Source: Combretum micranthum
Taxonomy: Eukaryota > Streptophyta > Magnoliopsida > Myrtales > Combretaceae
Direction of reading: 5' to 3'
DNA length: 64,000 bases
Assembly (NCBI GenBank): GCA_024138025.1
Contig: JAMXBD010002795.1
Location: 1-64,000, forward strand
In this document: piece by piece, positions 1 through 12,422 of the stretch
Numbering within the stretch: the stretch's first letter is position 1
How the letters are laid out: each line of letters starts with the position of its first letter
Position numbers and translations under genes: made by a program
Notes under the pieces: model-generated
The model's database searches: none
What the model was told of the DNA's origin: nothing
Seen by the model: only the letters and a program-made list of their open reading frames with translations

Positions 1-544
1 TTTCATTATTAATTTGTTCCACTAACTTTGCCTTAATTACTGTTTCAGATAGTGTTGACAGTTGAAACTTCTTGACCTCACTCTTAATCTCCATATTCAA
101 GCCATCTTGAAACTTTTGAACCTTCATGCTCTCATCATTGTAACTTGTACCGGCAAATCTAAGTAATCTGCAATATTCTGCATGATATTCTTCTAACGGG
201 GTTTTATTTACTAGTTAAGGTTTTCCATCAGATCTGAGCTCACCGAAAGGTGGGAGGAATTCGATTGTAAGAAAAAGGCTTCCTTAAATCTATTCCATGG
301 TATCGGTCTTACATATCCTTCACTATTCAACCTCCACCAATTATATGCATCTCCCTTCAACATATATATAGCCAAATCAACTTTCCTATGCTCTGGCACT
401 TCATAAGCTGCAAATGCTTTCTCTAGCTCCACTATCCAACCTTCCGTTCGAGTTGGATCCAGAACAGTACCATCAAAATCAGGTACCAGTCTGACAAAAT
501 CATGTCACTTGACTTGTTCGTTTCGATCTCCCATTGGTCTTTGT
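1..544 (-). pseudogene. Element Z gag, central part (Ty3/gypsy)
   Basis: This is a capsid (retrotransposon gag) domain read on the minus strand. The open stretch 432-211 carries the family signature: a VELEKAF-like start, then LAIYMLKGDAYNWW and a W..F...F block. The reading continues in another frame towards position 1, with residues resembling the usual EYHAEYCRLLRFAGTSYNDE stretch. Gag would form the cytoplasmic particle that packages element RNA. The N-terminal part lies at 3918-4254, beyond solo LTR L1. The C-terminus, pol and 3' LTR lie left of the window. The frame is broken by at least one stop (near 215) and a frame change, so it is a dead copy. Seen: the motifs and breaks. Known: these residues mark Ty3/gypsy gag. 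Confidence 0.8.
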
Positions 545-1180
545 TGTCAACGCCCCGTAGGGTATCCTAAACGTAACAGTCCGCCACATACTAAGTAAGA
601 CTCTCGAGTTCCCTACCCGGGGCCTTCGAAGTCTTAAGTAGATGTAAAGCGTTCCTTTACGACAATAGAATACTTCAACAAATGGAGTTAAACAGTTTAA
701 CGAGGCATTCATTAGCCATAGATAATAAATCAAAACGCATAATGTTAAAGTTTACAAAATCTAAGGGGCATTCCCCCGCAAAAGAATAACAGTCTATTAC
801 AGTCATCCAGAGTCCTTAGTTTCCAATGGAAGTCTATACAAAAAGGAATGAATTAAACTTCTACGGGAAACTCCTATCTCCGGTACCTGCGCTGTAGCCT
901 GTCTTGGCCTAAGCCATATAAAGTCGTGCTGCAAAAGATAGAAACTATGGGGCGTAAGCTAACTAGCTTAGTGAGCAATACTTCCATAACGCAATTAAAC
1001 ATACTTCAGTCAAACAAGTAATTATTCAGGCAAGTGTATGCATCAAACAAATGAATTCAGCAAACATATGACCAACCGGAAATCATATGTGGATGGACTT
1101 GCGCCCTCCATCCCGGGTTAGCAGATTAACGAATCCTGCGGTACGACGCCGTTTAAGCTCACGGTCAACTAATAATAATT

Positions 1181-1239
1181 CGTTTTATGGATCACGATTA
1201 ACCAACAAGTCGTTTTATGGATCACGATTAACCAACAAT
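1181..1239 (-). repeat. Two-unit minisatellite in L1
   Basis: Two tandem units of about 30 bp share TATGGATCACGATTAACC. L2 has about three units and L5 about four degenerate units of the same motif in the equivalent part of the LTR, so copy number changes between insertions. Confidence 0.85.
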
Positions 1240-3230
1240 GCGAATGCTCCAACCCCATCGTGACATGAATGAATTCAATTTATAGTCGGAGTCGAATAGT
1301 CATTAATTCAATTCTTTTAAGTGACCAACAAGTATTCGCAGACATTCATCATAAGATTCTAGTAAAGCAGTCAATATCTTAACACCCGGTTCGATATACC
1401 TTAAGCTCCATTTCACATATCAACAATCAACAACATAAATAATTCCCATATACCCCAGCATGCTTATACAATTTCTTTTATCTTTGCCTACATCACTAGT
1501 GCCACTACATTACAATCACATGCATTAATTGAGAGTGGAAGTAAACTCACTCGGCCATTGGACACCAAACTTCTTAATAATAATAATCGGGAGGTAGAGT
1601 GTCGTCCTGCTCGGAATCACCTACCAATCAAGAATAATCCTAATGAGATTCTCACCATGTAATTAAATCAAACTATATATCTAGACTAGTTGAATTCGGA
1701 TTTCTCGCTATTTTTGGAAGTCCGACTTAAAATGGCCATAACTTGGTCATTTTAACTCGGAATTTCGCAAACTTTATATCGATCTTCATCTACTTCGAAA
1801 GATCTATCTATTTCAAGTATTAAATCCAAGTTTTGAAAATAATAGGGTCACGGAACAGTGGGATCAGTTCTGTTCCGCAATTGATCCAATTTTGAAAATG
1901 TGCTTTGCTTTTGATAAGAAATGTTCCTAGTTGGTGATTCATGCATGAATGATTTAGGAATGAACTACTAATGTGTATGCCATGTAATGAACTCAATATG
2001 TGCATGGTCATGATGATTTTTGTAGTAATAAACTCTTAGGAACTCCTAAGTGTTGGGGAAAGTCTCATAAAGACTAATTCTAAGAAGCTATTTTCCCACA
2101 TTATACTCCTTAGGGTTTCTTTGGTTTTTAATCTTGTAATCTACTTATTATTTAACTAAAAATAGGTTCTCAAAGTCTATAATAGTCATGGCCTCCATTC
2201 ATGCATAAAAATTCACATTTTTCATTTGGTAAACATGTTTTTAAATAAGCTATTTGTGAAAATCCGAATTTTCCAAATTTCCTTTTCTTACATTTTTCTT
2301 AAGGGAAATCTTGTCTAATGCATTAAAAATTGGAGCTTCAATGTATACATTATCTAAGGACTTCATTTAGCTTATAAAACATCCATTTTAGACTTAAATA
2401 CTAAGTGTTTATTTAGGCATTACACAAAGTTACGAATTTGACTACACATTTAAAGTCAACATTTTTCATTCTAACTTCACCTCTTGTTTTCCTTATTTTT
2501 ATTATGCCTAAACTCATCTAAACTCATGAAAATAATTCCTTCAACATGTCTATTACACATACCCTTCATTTTTCTTATGAAATATAAGTTTAAAGTTGAT
2601 TTTGGGGGTCTTTAAGGTAGGGTTTCCATTTCATCCGAATTTTCAACTTTTCATATCTAACAAAGCCCTTCCTTTTTCAATGTTCTTGCCTTCTATATGT
2701 GAAGATATACTATCTAACATCTCTATACATGAACAAGACTTCATTCTTATGATCATCAAAGCATATAAACAAAATGAACCTATGATCATGCATGTACATA
2801 AGTTATGAATGTCTAAACCTTAGATCTACTACATATGATATAAAACATGGATCTCATGGCATGAACAACAATATATACAAGATCACTACTTTATGCATGA
2901 ACAAGATGAATCTTAACAAAAACACATCTAAACATTAGATCCATGTCTTGTGATGGCTTGACATTCTTGTTCATGTGTTTCCATGTCCCTAGCATGAGCT
3001 CATGGGGTTTTAATGAGGAAATACACAAGATATGGTCTTGCCATTACAAGAACTAGGAAGAACAAGGCTTGAATCAACATACCAAAGGAGGATCTAAGGT
3101 AGAAATGGAGGAGTTTGAGTTGAAAGCAAGAGGGAGAGGGAGGGGGTGCTCGGCAATAAGGGAGAGGAAAGAGAGGTTTTCTCTTTTTCAATTTTGAAAT
3201 GAGAAGAAATGAAGAGAGAGAGGAAAATTT

Positions 3231-3243
3231 AGTATATATATCA
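3231..3243 (-). promoter_or_regulatory. TATA box of LTR L1
   Basis: The plus strand reads AGTATATATATCA, giving GATATATATAC on the sense (minus) strand. It follows the pyrimidine-rich tract and precedes the leader, which is the usual core promoter position in these LTRs. Confidence 0.5.
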
Positions 3244-3917
3244 AGTGATTAGGGTTTAGTTATAAAAATGAAGTAAAATAATTAATGAGAGGGAAAATAG
3301 AGGGAGGGGCGCCGGCCATCATGCATGGTGTGTGTGTGTGTGTTTAAAAAATGATTTGTAATTTAGTAAATGAAATGTAATAAATGTAATAATTATTTAA
3401 AGACAAATTTTCTTGGAAAAGAAAATTGAAATGAGTAGTTGTAAGGATGTAAGAATAGGGTATGGGTAGTGTGTAGTGTAGGTTGTACTTGTGAATAGTA
3501 GACAAGACATCTACTTTACCGGTTGTTCCGAAAACACGGGAAAAGCTATAACTGTAATTTTTATAGCTCGGAAAATTATGAAATTGATATTTTTGGAATC
3601 CTTATAAAATTACGGTTCTAATGAATATTCCGGAACATTTTTCTGAATCCATGGCCCGGGGCACGCTTTTCCGTAATTGGGCTCGGGACGGCCCGGAATT
3701 GAAAAATTCCCGAATTTAAAACTTTCAAAGGTTTGAAATGTACTTTGGAACAAAAATTCAAATTCATTTACTCCTTAATATTTATTTTACTATGAAACCG
3801 AAGGAAAGCCGGATTTAGGGTTCCTAGGCTTCATTTACTAAACTCAATCTGATCGGATTAGGGTTTCGTTTCCAACTCCTGGGGTTTTCTAGCTAGTGAG
3901 AATTTCCGGGGTTTACA

Positions 3918-4254
3918 CTTGTGGCTCTTCTCTCATTGTTGGTGGATGATATTACTGCATAAATTGTTGTTGTTGTTGATACATCATTTGTTGGTACTAC
4001 TGAACTATTGCAAACATATCTCGAAACATAGTGAGCACATTATTCAGATCTCCAGTAGGCATCTAAGGCATAACTGGATATGCTGGCATTTGAGGAGGCT
4101 GTGGATTTGGTGCAGTAGAAGCCGAAGCTGGTGATGGAGTCGAAGTAGAAGCTGGAATACTAGCTGATGCAGAAGCTGAAATGGTAGACTGAGAAGGAGG
4201 TGGCATACTTTCTCTTTCCGAAGATTGTCGGGTTACTCTTCGTGACCTATCCAT
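3918..4254 (-). pseudogene. Element Z gag, N-terminus (Ty3/gypsy)
   Basis: The minus-strand reading starts with ATG at 4254. About 63 residues rich in Ser, Ala and Pro follow (SASASASIPASTSTPSPAS), then a stop at the TAG near 4063. Beyond it come Gln-rich residues (repeated caa/cag, seen as ttg runs near 3963-3980) and REEP just before the L1 insertion at 3917. A low-complexity N-terminus before the capsid domain is common in plant chromovirus gag. The rest of the domain is at 1-544. The start is chosen because it is the first ATG downstream of the PBS and opens the only long frame. In-frame stops make it inactive. Confidence 0.75.
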
Positions 4255-4447
4255 CTTTTAAACAAACATGCAACATATGTATGACATATAATAACTTTAC
4301 AAGGTTAAATCAACTTCAAAACAATTAATAAACCAATTAGACAGTTAAACATAAAACTTAATATAAACAAATCCTATATATGTCTAACTAAACTCACCGC
4401 ATCTAAGGTCAAGTCACCACTATTAATCAAACAATTTTATAAACATA

Positions 4448-4459
4448 GCTCTGATACCA
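4448..4459 (-). promoter_or_regulatory. Primer-binding site of element Z (initiator Met tRNA)
   Basis: The minus strand reads TGGTATCAGAGC, the classic plant LTR-retrotransposon PBS complementary to the 3' end of initiator methionine tRNA. It lies two bases from the end of the 5' LTR at 4462. This fixes both the orientation of Z and the LTR boundary. The stretch 4255-4447 is untranslated leader in which I see nothing else. Confidence 0.93.
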
Positions 4460-4913
4460 TCTGTAAAGACCCGATCCTCTAAATCCCGAGACTTAGAGTA
4501 CCGAATCCCCAACCACATATAACGTTTTCACATTATATGTAAGGTTGTCCTAAAACTAACAGTTTATGAAAATTATTTGATCAAAACCACTATACTTTGT
4601 AAAGAACTTTTAAACAAAACAAGATTGCTAACAAAAGCAATCTATACATACATTTACATCACATAAACATAGTTTAGTGCCAATACAAGACACTACAAAA
4701 TTTACATGCTTTCTTACATCAAAAAGAAACCTAAGGAATCTTAAGGTCTTTACAATAAATAGCCTTAACTACCAAGCCATCTATACATAACTTTTCCTTA
4801 GCAAAAAGTCTTCTAAAAGTCCAGGGTAATCGGATCCTATTCATCCCACTCGTCCAGAAATCTCTCGAAATCGGACCCATAGCCCAAGTCATCGTAATAC
4901 TCGTCTCCAATAC

Positions 4914-6650
4914 CTGCAAAGTAGCAAAAGTGAGCCAGAGGCCCAGTACACAATAACCAATGCAAAACAAATTATCAAATTGATGTAATGCATCATAGAA
5001 CGAGTGGTTATCTTTATTACATTTTCTTTCACAAATCAACAAGAGGGTATTCAAACCCCGGTCACATTTCGGGAATTCAGGGATCCTGAGTAACAGCAGC
5101 TGCTTAGGGGGTTGATATAAGCAGTCCGAATACTTATATCTCCTATATCTATTTCATAAACATAATAGCTTCATTTAGGATTTAAAAGCCGTTGCCCGAC
5201 TCTACTTAAACTCAGTCCATAACATGAGCCTAGTTCACAAGTTTCCATAAACTTTGAACTAAATCATGGTATTTCCCCCTAAGTTTAAGCAAACATTATG
5301 CAGATACTATTCCCCCCTATTGGCTACCCACTTAACCAAAAAGAATCGCTATTGCATCATAGCGTACCATTGCATCATGGTGAAGTCATTGCATCATGAC
5401 TTGGTTAAGCGCCTAGCTAACATGTCATTGCATCATGACAGGTTTGCTGCTCCTCGGACCAGATTAAACAGCGTAATAGACATCCAATTCATTCAAATGT
5501 TAAGTCAAATCGATTTAAATCAACTTAGGAATGCCTATTCCTAGCAATCATCAAACAAGTTATTTCGTACCCGAACCCGTTAGTATATAACTAGGATCTC
5601 TCGGTGATGAACTAACCGAAGAATCCTTAACTGAAATAGAAATATCACAATAATCAATACACAACAAGTATAAATTTCATTATCATAATTAATCAAAGAA
5701 ATCCAAATAATTGAATACCAGGTCACAAATAAGCATTTAAACATCCTATTATATCCTAAATCACTTAATAAATACTTAATTGCTCAAATAACAAACTTTG
5801 AAAAATTTTAGAAAAAGTTTTTAAATTTCAAAAGCATAGGGGATAGGCCGGCAGCCAAAGCCGGCGGCTTTGAGCCGGTGCTCGATGCTTTGAAAATCAA
5901 CATTGCTAGCGTTGGCAGTGTTCAAAGGTACGCCGTCAGCCTTTGCATCCTACGCTGGCAGCCTTGAGCCGGCGTAGAATCCAAAACCAAAATTTTCAAA
6001 AATGTTCAGAGAGGTCTAAGCCGTCCGCTTACTCAGATACACGGCAGCTTTGACACTTACGCCAGCGGCCTTGATTCCCAGCGACCGGCGTACAATATGA
6101 CAGAATGAACGCCAGCTAACTTTTCCAGTGAAAGCCGGCGGCTTTCATCCAGCCTTAAGAATTCTAAATCCAATGCTGCCTCTAAGCCGGCGGCGTTGAA
6201 TTCCCAAGTGCCGGCGTACGTTCTAAAAACAGGCTTAAACGAAAATTTCAAATCCCCTGTTTTTCCACTTTGTAAAATTCTATCTTAATACACTTTAAAC
6301 CTTCCTCCACTACACTTCCAACTTCATATTATTCACTCATATCTATACTACTCAATTCTAGCAACTCAAAACAAGAATTCAACACATTTAAACACTTTAA
6401 CTCCATATCAATCCAATCTAGATTTTTCCTACACAATTTCTCTTCACATCCTCCCAACACTTCATATTACTTCAACCATGCATGGACAAACTCATACACT
6501 CATATAACACATTCACAACTCATCCCAAGCATGAACAACAATTTGATCAACACTAATCTCATTTCAATGAAGAATTCATGCATTCACTTCAAGAAAGAAA
6601 AACAAAATAAAGCAATAATCATAACTAAATCAATTCAAATATATATATAC
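4914..6650 (-). other. Putative LTR intron of element Z
   Basis: The sense strand reads GACAAG|GTATATA at 6651/6650 and TACTTTGCAG|GTATTGG at 4914/4913. The distance is 1737 bp, close to the 1.5-1.7 kb spacing in the Tekay-type LTRs. Splicing is inferred from the sites only. Confidence 0.4.
5840..6230 (-). repeat. GC-rich CCGGC-punctuated repeat block in Z LTR
   Basis: Short motifs such as GCCGGCGGCTT, CCGGCGTAC and GCCGGTGC recur irregularly about every 20-60 bp in otherwise AT-rich sequence. The block lies in the putative intron. A short minus-strand ORF over it (6251-6057) has no recognisable domain, and I treat it as chance reading through GC-rich repeats. Confidence 0.75.
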
Positions 6651-7181
6651 CTTGTCTTGAGAAAACTTTGATTCCTAGAACTTGATATAGACCTTGTCTT
6701 AAGCTTGGAAATGGAAGAAGAAAACAAAAGAAAGAAAAAGAAAATTCGGATAAAAATGAGCTGCCCCCAAAAAGTAGTTCAAATTAGCTTAATTAGGCAT
6801 TAAACATATTCCAAAATTGCCCTTAAAGTATATATAAATTTAGGATGCATTTGGCTTTAATTTAGGTCTCATTTGGGGCTTAAATAAGCATAAATGCTAC
6901 TTAATTAAAGAAACAAAAATTCCATCACTAATCTTGTAAAACCAAAGTTGATTTTATAAATCTAACTTAATTAACACCTTAATGTACAAAAGACACAATT
7001 ATAAATTTTCTTACACACACATTAATACATATAAAACAAAGATATTAATTTCTATCTACACATGCAAAATAATATATTTTAAATTACTAGCAACCATCAA
7101 ACATGCTCATTCAGTTCAACAATCTAAAATAAATAAATAAACACATGAGATTTAAATAAATTTGAAATCTAGGTCATTTCA

Positions 7182-8051
7182 ACTTGAGAGTGAAGCTTGA
7201 GGAATTTGACATCAAGAATTACTGAGAATTGGTAGAAAAAGCTAGAGTTGTGGAAGGAGCTAAGAAAAGGAAGGGAAGGACAGAGGAAAGAAAAGCCGCA
7301 ATCTTTGGGAAAAGGTTTCATGGTGGATCCAGTTCCACACCCCCACACAAGAGGTTCAAATTCTCTAACAACTATAGGAATAATGTCAATAGTGGGAAGC
7401 CTATACCTAAGACTGTCAATTGTTGGAAGTGCAATGGAGCACACTATCCCAAGAAGTGCCCACAGTTGTTTGGAAAGTGTTTCTACTGTGGATACACTAA
7501 TCATAAGATGCTGGAATGTCCAAAGAAGGAAAACCATACTTACTATGTTTACAAGCAGGTGGGGCATTTCGCCAATGAATGTCCTTAAAGGAGGAATGTC
7601 TTGACAAGATCGTCCGGAGGAGCTGTTCCTATAAGGACCGGAAATAGAAATGGAAGTGGAAGCAGAAGCAAGCTAAGATCCACTACTTCAGGATTCAGAG
7701 TCTACAACATGGAAGGACAATGGATGAATGAGGAGATGGATGAAGAAGAAGGAGACTTGGCTGCCTTGGAATACGGTGAAGGCTACAGCTGTGACTTGGT
7801 GACCGATAAGCCTTGAACCTTTTTCGTTGTTTACTCTTTTGTTCTTGCATTACAGAAGTTTAAAGATTTATAGATAATAGATATAGAAGTAGTAATACCC
7901 ATGTCAAATACGCAGGAAGCGTACAATTAGGATGCCAGAATGCCTTTGCTCTTTTTGATTCTGCAGCAACACATTCTTTTGTTACACTTAGTCTATCTAA
8001 GAAGGTTAGATTACCAATAACCACAACAACTTCCAGTTTTAAGATTAAAAC
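7182..8051 (+). pseudogene. Element A gag C-terminus and protease start (Tekay-type Ty3/gypsy)
   Basis: The plus-strand frame has LVEKARVVEGA, a basic linker, then zinc knuckles: CWKCNGAHYPKKC (CX2CX3HX4C), CFYCGYTNHKMLEC (CX2CX4HX4C) and a third knuckle in which the first two Cys are Tyr (YVYKQVGHFANEC). The knuckles would bind genomic RNA. A stop at 7586-7588 follows. The same frame then continues with a Ser/Arg-rich and acidic tail to 7816. Near 7955-8000 a protease active-site block reads LFDSAATHSF, with Ala where these proteases usually have Gly. Solo LTR L2 cuts the protease at 8051, and element Z cuts gag at 7181. Overlapping ORFs on either strand are shadows. Confidence 0.92.
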
Positions 8052-8728
8052 TGTCACGCCCCAAAGTGTGCTCTACACGTGACAGTCCACCACACTCAAT
8101 ATTTAAACTCAAGTAAGACAACCTTAATCTTCCCATGAGTTTGAACATCGGGTGTAAGGCTCACTCTCAACATACAGAGACCATACTTCGCTTCGTAGTA
8201 GTTTAAGGAGACATACATAGTAACAAGAATGTAAATCATGATCATCTCATAGAGAACTATTCTATTACATGAACTAGGGGGCATACCCCCGTTAACAATG
8301 CTAAGAATTCCCAGGCTCACAAAATTCCTCGTATTATCCTTCAGGCACTGGTTCAGGGAAACAGGATTAGAAGTCCATTTTTCCTTTTAGGACCCGGCCT
8401 TATCAAAAGCTCCTTAACATCTAAGAGCTGTACCTGATGTCCACGGGTCCTCGGAGATAGCCAAAGGTATTCATACTGCAACAGGAAACTATTGGGGTAT
8501 AAGCTACACTAGCTTAGTGAGTGAAAACTTCTAAATCCCAATTAAGACAAAACATTTAAGCAAGCGATTAATCAATCAAGTGAAATGCATCAAACAAGTG
8601 AGTTCAACAAACATATGACCAGCCGGAAATCATATGTGAATGGACTTGCGCCCTCCATCCCGGGTTAACAGATTTTCGAATCCTGCGGTACGACGCCATT
8701 TAAGCTCACGGTCAACTGAACAACAATT

Positions 8729-8823
8729 TGTTTTATGGATCACGATTAACCAACATATATTCGTTTTATGGATCACGATTAACCAACATATATTCGTTTT
8801 ATAGATCACAAAAAACCAACAAT
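8729..8823 (-). repeat. Three-unit minisatellite in L2
   Basis: About three units of 33 bp contain TATGGATCACGATTAACC; the last unit is degenerate. They occupy the same LTR position as the two units in L1 and the four in L5. Confidence 0.85.
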
Positions 8824-10895
8824 GCTAATGCTCCATCCCCATCGTGATATGCGTGAGTTCGGTTATATTTGAAGTCCAATAATCAATTAATCAAATTCTT
8901 TTAGGTGGCCAGGCAATATTCGCAGACAATCAATTCTAATCCATCTCTACACAAGCAATAACTTATCACCCGGCTTCGATATTCTTTAAGTTCAACTTCA
9001 CATATCAACAACAGACAATCATAGTTCCCAACGAACCCCATCATGCATAATCATTCTTTTTATCTTTACTTAGCAACTAGTGCGACTATCATTACAATCA
9101 CAAGCAATAATTGAAATCGGATGAGGAACTCACTCGGCCATGGTACGCCGGTCTCTTAATAACGGTAGTCAGGTGACAGGGTATTGTCGTGCTCAGGATC
9201 ACCTACCAAATAAAAAAAATAGCCTATTAAGAATCTCATCACTTAACTAATTCAAGCTATGCATCTAAGCTACACAAAATCGGAATTCTCGCTATTTGTG
9301 GAAGTTCCAACTTAAAACAGCCATAACTTGGCCATTTTAACTCGGAATTTCGCAAATTTTATATCAATTTCTACCTACTTCGAAAGATCTATCTATTTCT
9401 AATATTATTTTCAAGTTTTGAAAACATTAAGGTCACGGAACAGTGGGATCAGATCTGTTCTGTAACTTTCCTTTTTCCGAAAAATTGTTTCGTAATTGGT
9501 AAAAATGTTTCTAGTTGATGATTCATGTATAGATGGTATATGAATGAATTTCTAGTATGAATGTCATGTAATGAGCTCAATATATGCATGGTCTTGATGA
9601 TTTTTGATGATGAATTCTTATGAACTCCTACTTATTATAAAAATCCTTAATGGTCACTTCTAAAAGTCCATTCTTTCCAACTTTGTATTCCCTAGGGTTT
9701 TTAGGATTTTATTCTTGGAATTTTCTTGTTATCTAAATAAAAATGAGTCCTTAACATCTATACCATCAATGACCTTCATTTATGCATAAAAATCCACATT
9801 TTTCACTTGGCAAATATGTTTTTAAACAAGCTTTTCACAAAAATCTGAATTTTGAAAATTTTCCTCCCTTGCATTTTTCCTATGAGAAAACTTGTTTAAT
9901 GCACCAAAATTTGAAGCTTTATTATATCTATTGTCTAAGGACTTCATTTAGCTCATAAAATATTCAATTTGAGCTTGAATTCTAGGTGTTTATGTAGGCA
10001 TTATTCCAAATTACGAATTCAACAATCTAATCACTATCTCAAGATTTCCCATTCTAACTCCACTACTTGTTTTACATATTACTCATGCCTAAACCCATTC
10101 AAACTTGTAAAAATCATTCCTTAAAGATACCTATTACATATACTCTTCATGTTTCATGTAAAATATGAGTTTCAAAGTGGTTTTAGTGGTTTTTAAAATA
10201 ATGCTCCAAAATCATCCGAATTTCCATAAAACCTTCCTAGTAAAAATCTTTTCTTTTTCAAGTTTCTTACCTCCTATACATGAAGATCTACCATCTAACA
10301 CATCCATACACATGCAAGGCTAAGCTTTTATGATCATTAATGCATGGAAGCTCAAAATAACTATGAACATAAATGTAGATGAAGGTATGAGTGTCTAAAC
10401 ATTAGATCTACCATATATAATGCATGAATCATAAGTTTCATGGCACGAACCTAACTTTCCATGCAAGATCTCTACTTTACATGCATGAACATAACATTAT
10501 CTCAACAAAAACTCTATTAAACACTAGATCAACTTCTTGTGATGGCTTGATAATCTTGTATTAGTGTTTTCATGTCCCTAGCACATGCTCATTGGGATTA
10601 AAAGTGGAAAACACTCAAGAATGGTCTTGCCATTACAAGATTTGATAATAACAAAGCTTAAAATCATCACATATATGGAGATTTGGAGTAGAAAGAAGAT
10701 GAAATGGAGTTGTGAAGGTGAGTGTGTGTGTGTGCTTGTCACGGCAAGAATGAGAGGAGAGAAGAGAGTGTTTCACCTTTACACAATTTTGAAAGAGTGA
10801 AAATGAAGAGAGAGAGTAGAAAATGAGTTTATATATCATGTGCATTACGGTTTATTTGTAATAAAATGAGTAAAATAAAACAAATTGGAGGGAAT

Positions 10896-10951
10896 AAGGG
10901 GAGGGGGTGCGATGGCCAGGAGGGGGGGTTGGGGGGGGGGGGTGGGGGGAG
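10896..10951 (-). repeat. G-tract (C-tract on the sense strand) of L2
   Basis: Runs of up to 12 G are broken by single T or A. On the sense strand this is the C-rich part of the pyrimidine tract just upstream of the TATA box. L has a 16-C run at the equivalent place, 54519-54534. Confidence 0.8.
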
Positions 10952-12422
10952 TGAGAGAGTGTTTGAAAATTTGATAAATTTGTAATTTATGTAATAAATG
11001 TAATACTTGTATTAATTAATTAGGAAACAAAATTTCTTTGAAAAGAAAATTGTAATGAGTAGTTGTAAGGATGTAAGAATAGAGTGGGTAGTGTGTAGCG
11101 TAGGTTGTACTTGTGAATAGTAGACAAGACATCTACTTTACCGGTTGTAACGAAAACACGGGAAAAAGGCTATAACTGTAATTTCTATAGCCCGGAAAAT
11201 TATAAAATTGATATTTTTGAAATCCTCATAAAATTACGGTTCTAATGAATATTCTGAAATATTTTTCTGAGTTTGTGGTCCCAAGGCACGTTTTTCCGTA
11301 ATTGAGCTTGAGAAGGCCCGGAATTGAAAAATTCCCGAATTTAAAACTTTCTAAGGTTTAAAATACACTTTAAAACGATAATTCATATTCATTTACTTCA
11401 TAAAACTTCTTTTGTTATGAAACCGAAGGAAAGTCGGATCTAGGGTTTCTAAGCTCCTTTCACTAAGCTTGAACTGGACCGACATAGGGTTTCGTTCTCC
11501 GGTTTTCAAAGTTTATTCAATTACTAGGAAAGCTACGGTATAAATTACAAGAACAAAAATAAAAATTATGAAATGATTAATGGTAGATCGTACTGAAAGA
11601 CCCACTAATTACCAGCAGAGATAAAATACAAACAAAATCACAAAATCAGATAATTCCAGTTATCGAAAATTTATAAAGTTAATATTTTAGAGATCCCTAA
11701 AAATATATATAAATATATATATATATGAGTCTAACGGCATTAATGACATATTTTCGATATTTCGAATCCTGAGGCACGCTTTTCAAGGTCTGTGCTCAAC
11801 CGGGCTAGAAATAGATTGAAAATTCGCCAATCTCATCTTTTAGAGTATCCTAAACTTAATACGAACCAACTACACCTTTTTCTCTTATCCCAACTTCTTT
11901 AGTTTAAGAATACAGAATTTTCGGATCTAGGTTACGGGGTTTCTCAAGAGTTTCGTAGACTTAGGTTATCCGGTTGACTTTCCGGCTTATGCCTTTGCCA
12001 ATTTGGAAACTGATATTTTATGTGTATATAATGTATTTGATTTGAGATATTTATTTTAAGGTCGATTTTCATAAGTATTTAATATTCCTGAGCATTTTCG
12101 AAATTCTTCGGATTAAGTTTTATTCCCAAAGGTTAATCATTACTTACCTTTTTAATAGTTTGTTTTTGGGCTCTATTTTACCCGATTTTTATAAGTTGGA
12201 GTCGAATATAAAATTTGTTGTATGTAGAGGTCTTAGATTGGAAGTATATTGAGTTACTATTTTATTTCTGAGGACTCTTGCTTCTCTCACGATTCAGAAA
12301 TTTCTTGATTCGTTCGGGATTTGGGACTTATCGAAGTTCAGTTTTAATTCGAAGTGATTTTCAGGGTTTTATTTTCAAAGTTCATCTTCAGAATTATTTA
12401 CTGAAATTTTCCAGGGCTTACA

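Larger units (their letters stand above)
545..3917 (-). mobile_element. Solo LTR L1, Tekay-type, minus orientation (3373 bp)
   Basis: On the plus strand it starts TGTCAACGCCCC and ends CGGGGTTTACA, so its sense strand is minus, as judged from the 3' LTR of element A. The flanks are tttgt (540-544) and cttgt (3918-3922), a 5-bp TSD with one mismatch. The host gag reading runs on both sides. In sense order it holds U3 with a CCCGGG-type block (3540-3720), a TG repeat and pyrimidine tract near 3330-3180, a TATA box near 3231-3243, a conserved acceptor at 1621/1620, and two 30-bp minisatellite units (1181-1239). No coding internal region or second LTR is present, so it is a solo LTR left by LTR-LTR recombination. 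Small ORFs inside are not supported as genes. Confidence 0.9.
4462..7181 (-). mobile_element. 5' LTR of element Z (2720 bp, minus orientation)
   Basis: The plus strand begins TGTAAAGACCCG next to the PBS and ends GGTCATTTCA at 7181, immediately before element A gag resumes. The two tips are imperfect inverted repeats (TGTAAAGACC against TGAAATGACC). The flank 7182-7186 (acttg) would be one TSD copy; the other lies outside the window with the 3' LTR. In the sense direction, TATA-like TTATATATAC lies near 6826-6837, a putative donor at 6651/6650, a GC-rich CCGGC-punctuated block at about 5840-6230, and a putative acceptor at 4914/4913. This family is distinct from the GGGGCGTGACA family but has the same layout. 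Confidence 0.85.
8052..12422 (-). mobile_element. Solo LTR L2, long-U3 class (4371 bp, minus orientation)
   Basis: It starts TGTCACGCCCC, ends CCAGGGCTTACA, and has a perfect 5-bp TSD, aaaac (8047-8051 and 12423-12427). The protease reading of element A continues across it. Layout in the sense direction: a long U3 of about 1.5 kb with two copies of a module containing GGCACGCTTTT/GGCACGTTTTT (about 11100-11350 and 11590-11830), a G/C homopolymer-rich tract (10896-10951), a TATA at about 10828-10836, a conserved acceptor region near 9210 (AG|GTGATCC), three minisatellite units (8729-8823), and the terminal hairpin. There is no internal coding region. ORFs inside it are not credible genes. Confidence 0.95.

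Noticed and set aside
5266..5544. 92-residue plus-strand ORF in the Z LTR
   Set aside because: It reads through a short GCATCAT-containing repeat on the strand opposite the element; no family resemblance.
6057..6251. Minus-strand ORF over the CCGGC block, and a CpG-island promoter idea for it
   Set aside because: The composition is due to the repeat; no start context, domain or downstream gene supports a host promoter.
7169..7567. 132-residue minus-strand ORF
   Set aside because: Antisense shadow of the element A zinc-knuckle gag frame, and it runs across the Z/A junction.
8052..12422. Treating L2 as a complete non-autonomous element with its own short LTRs
   Set aside because: No internal direct repeats of the ends, no PBS or polypurine tract inside, and it aligns end to end in layout with the 3' LTR of element A.
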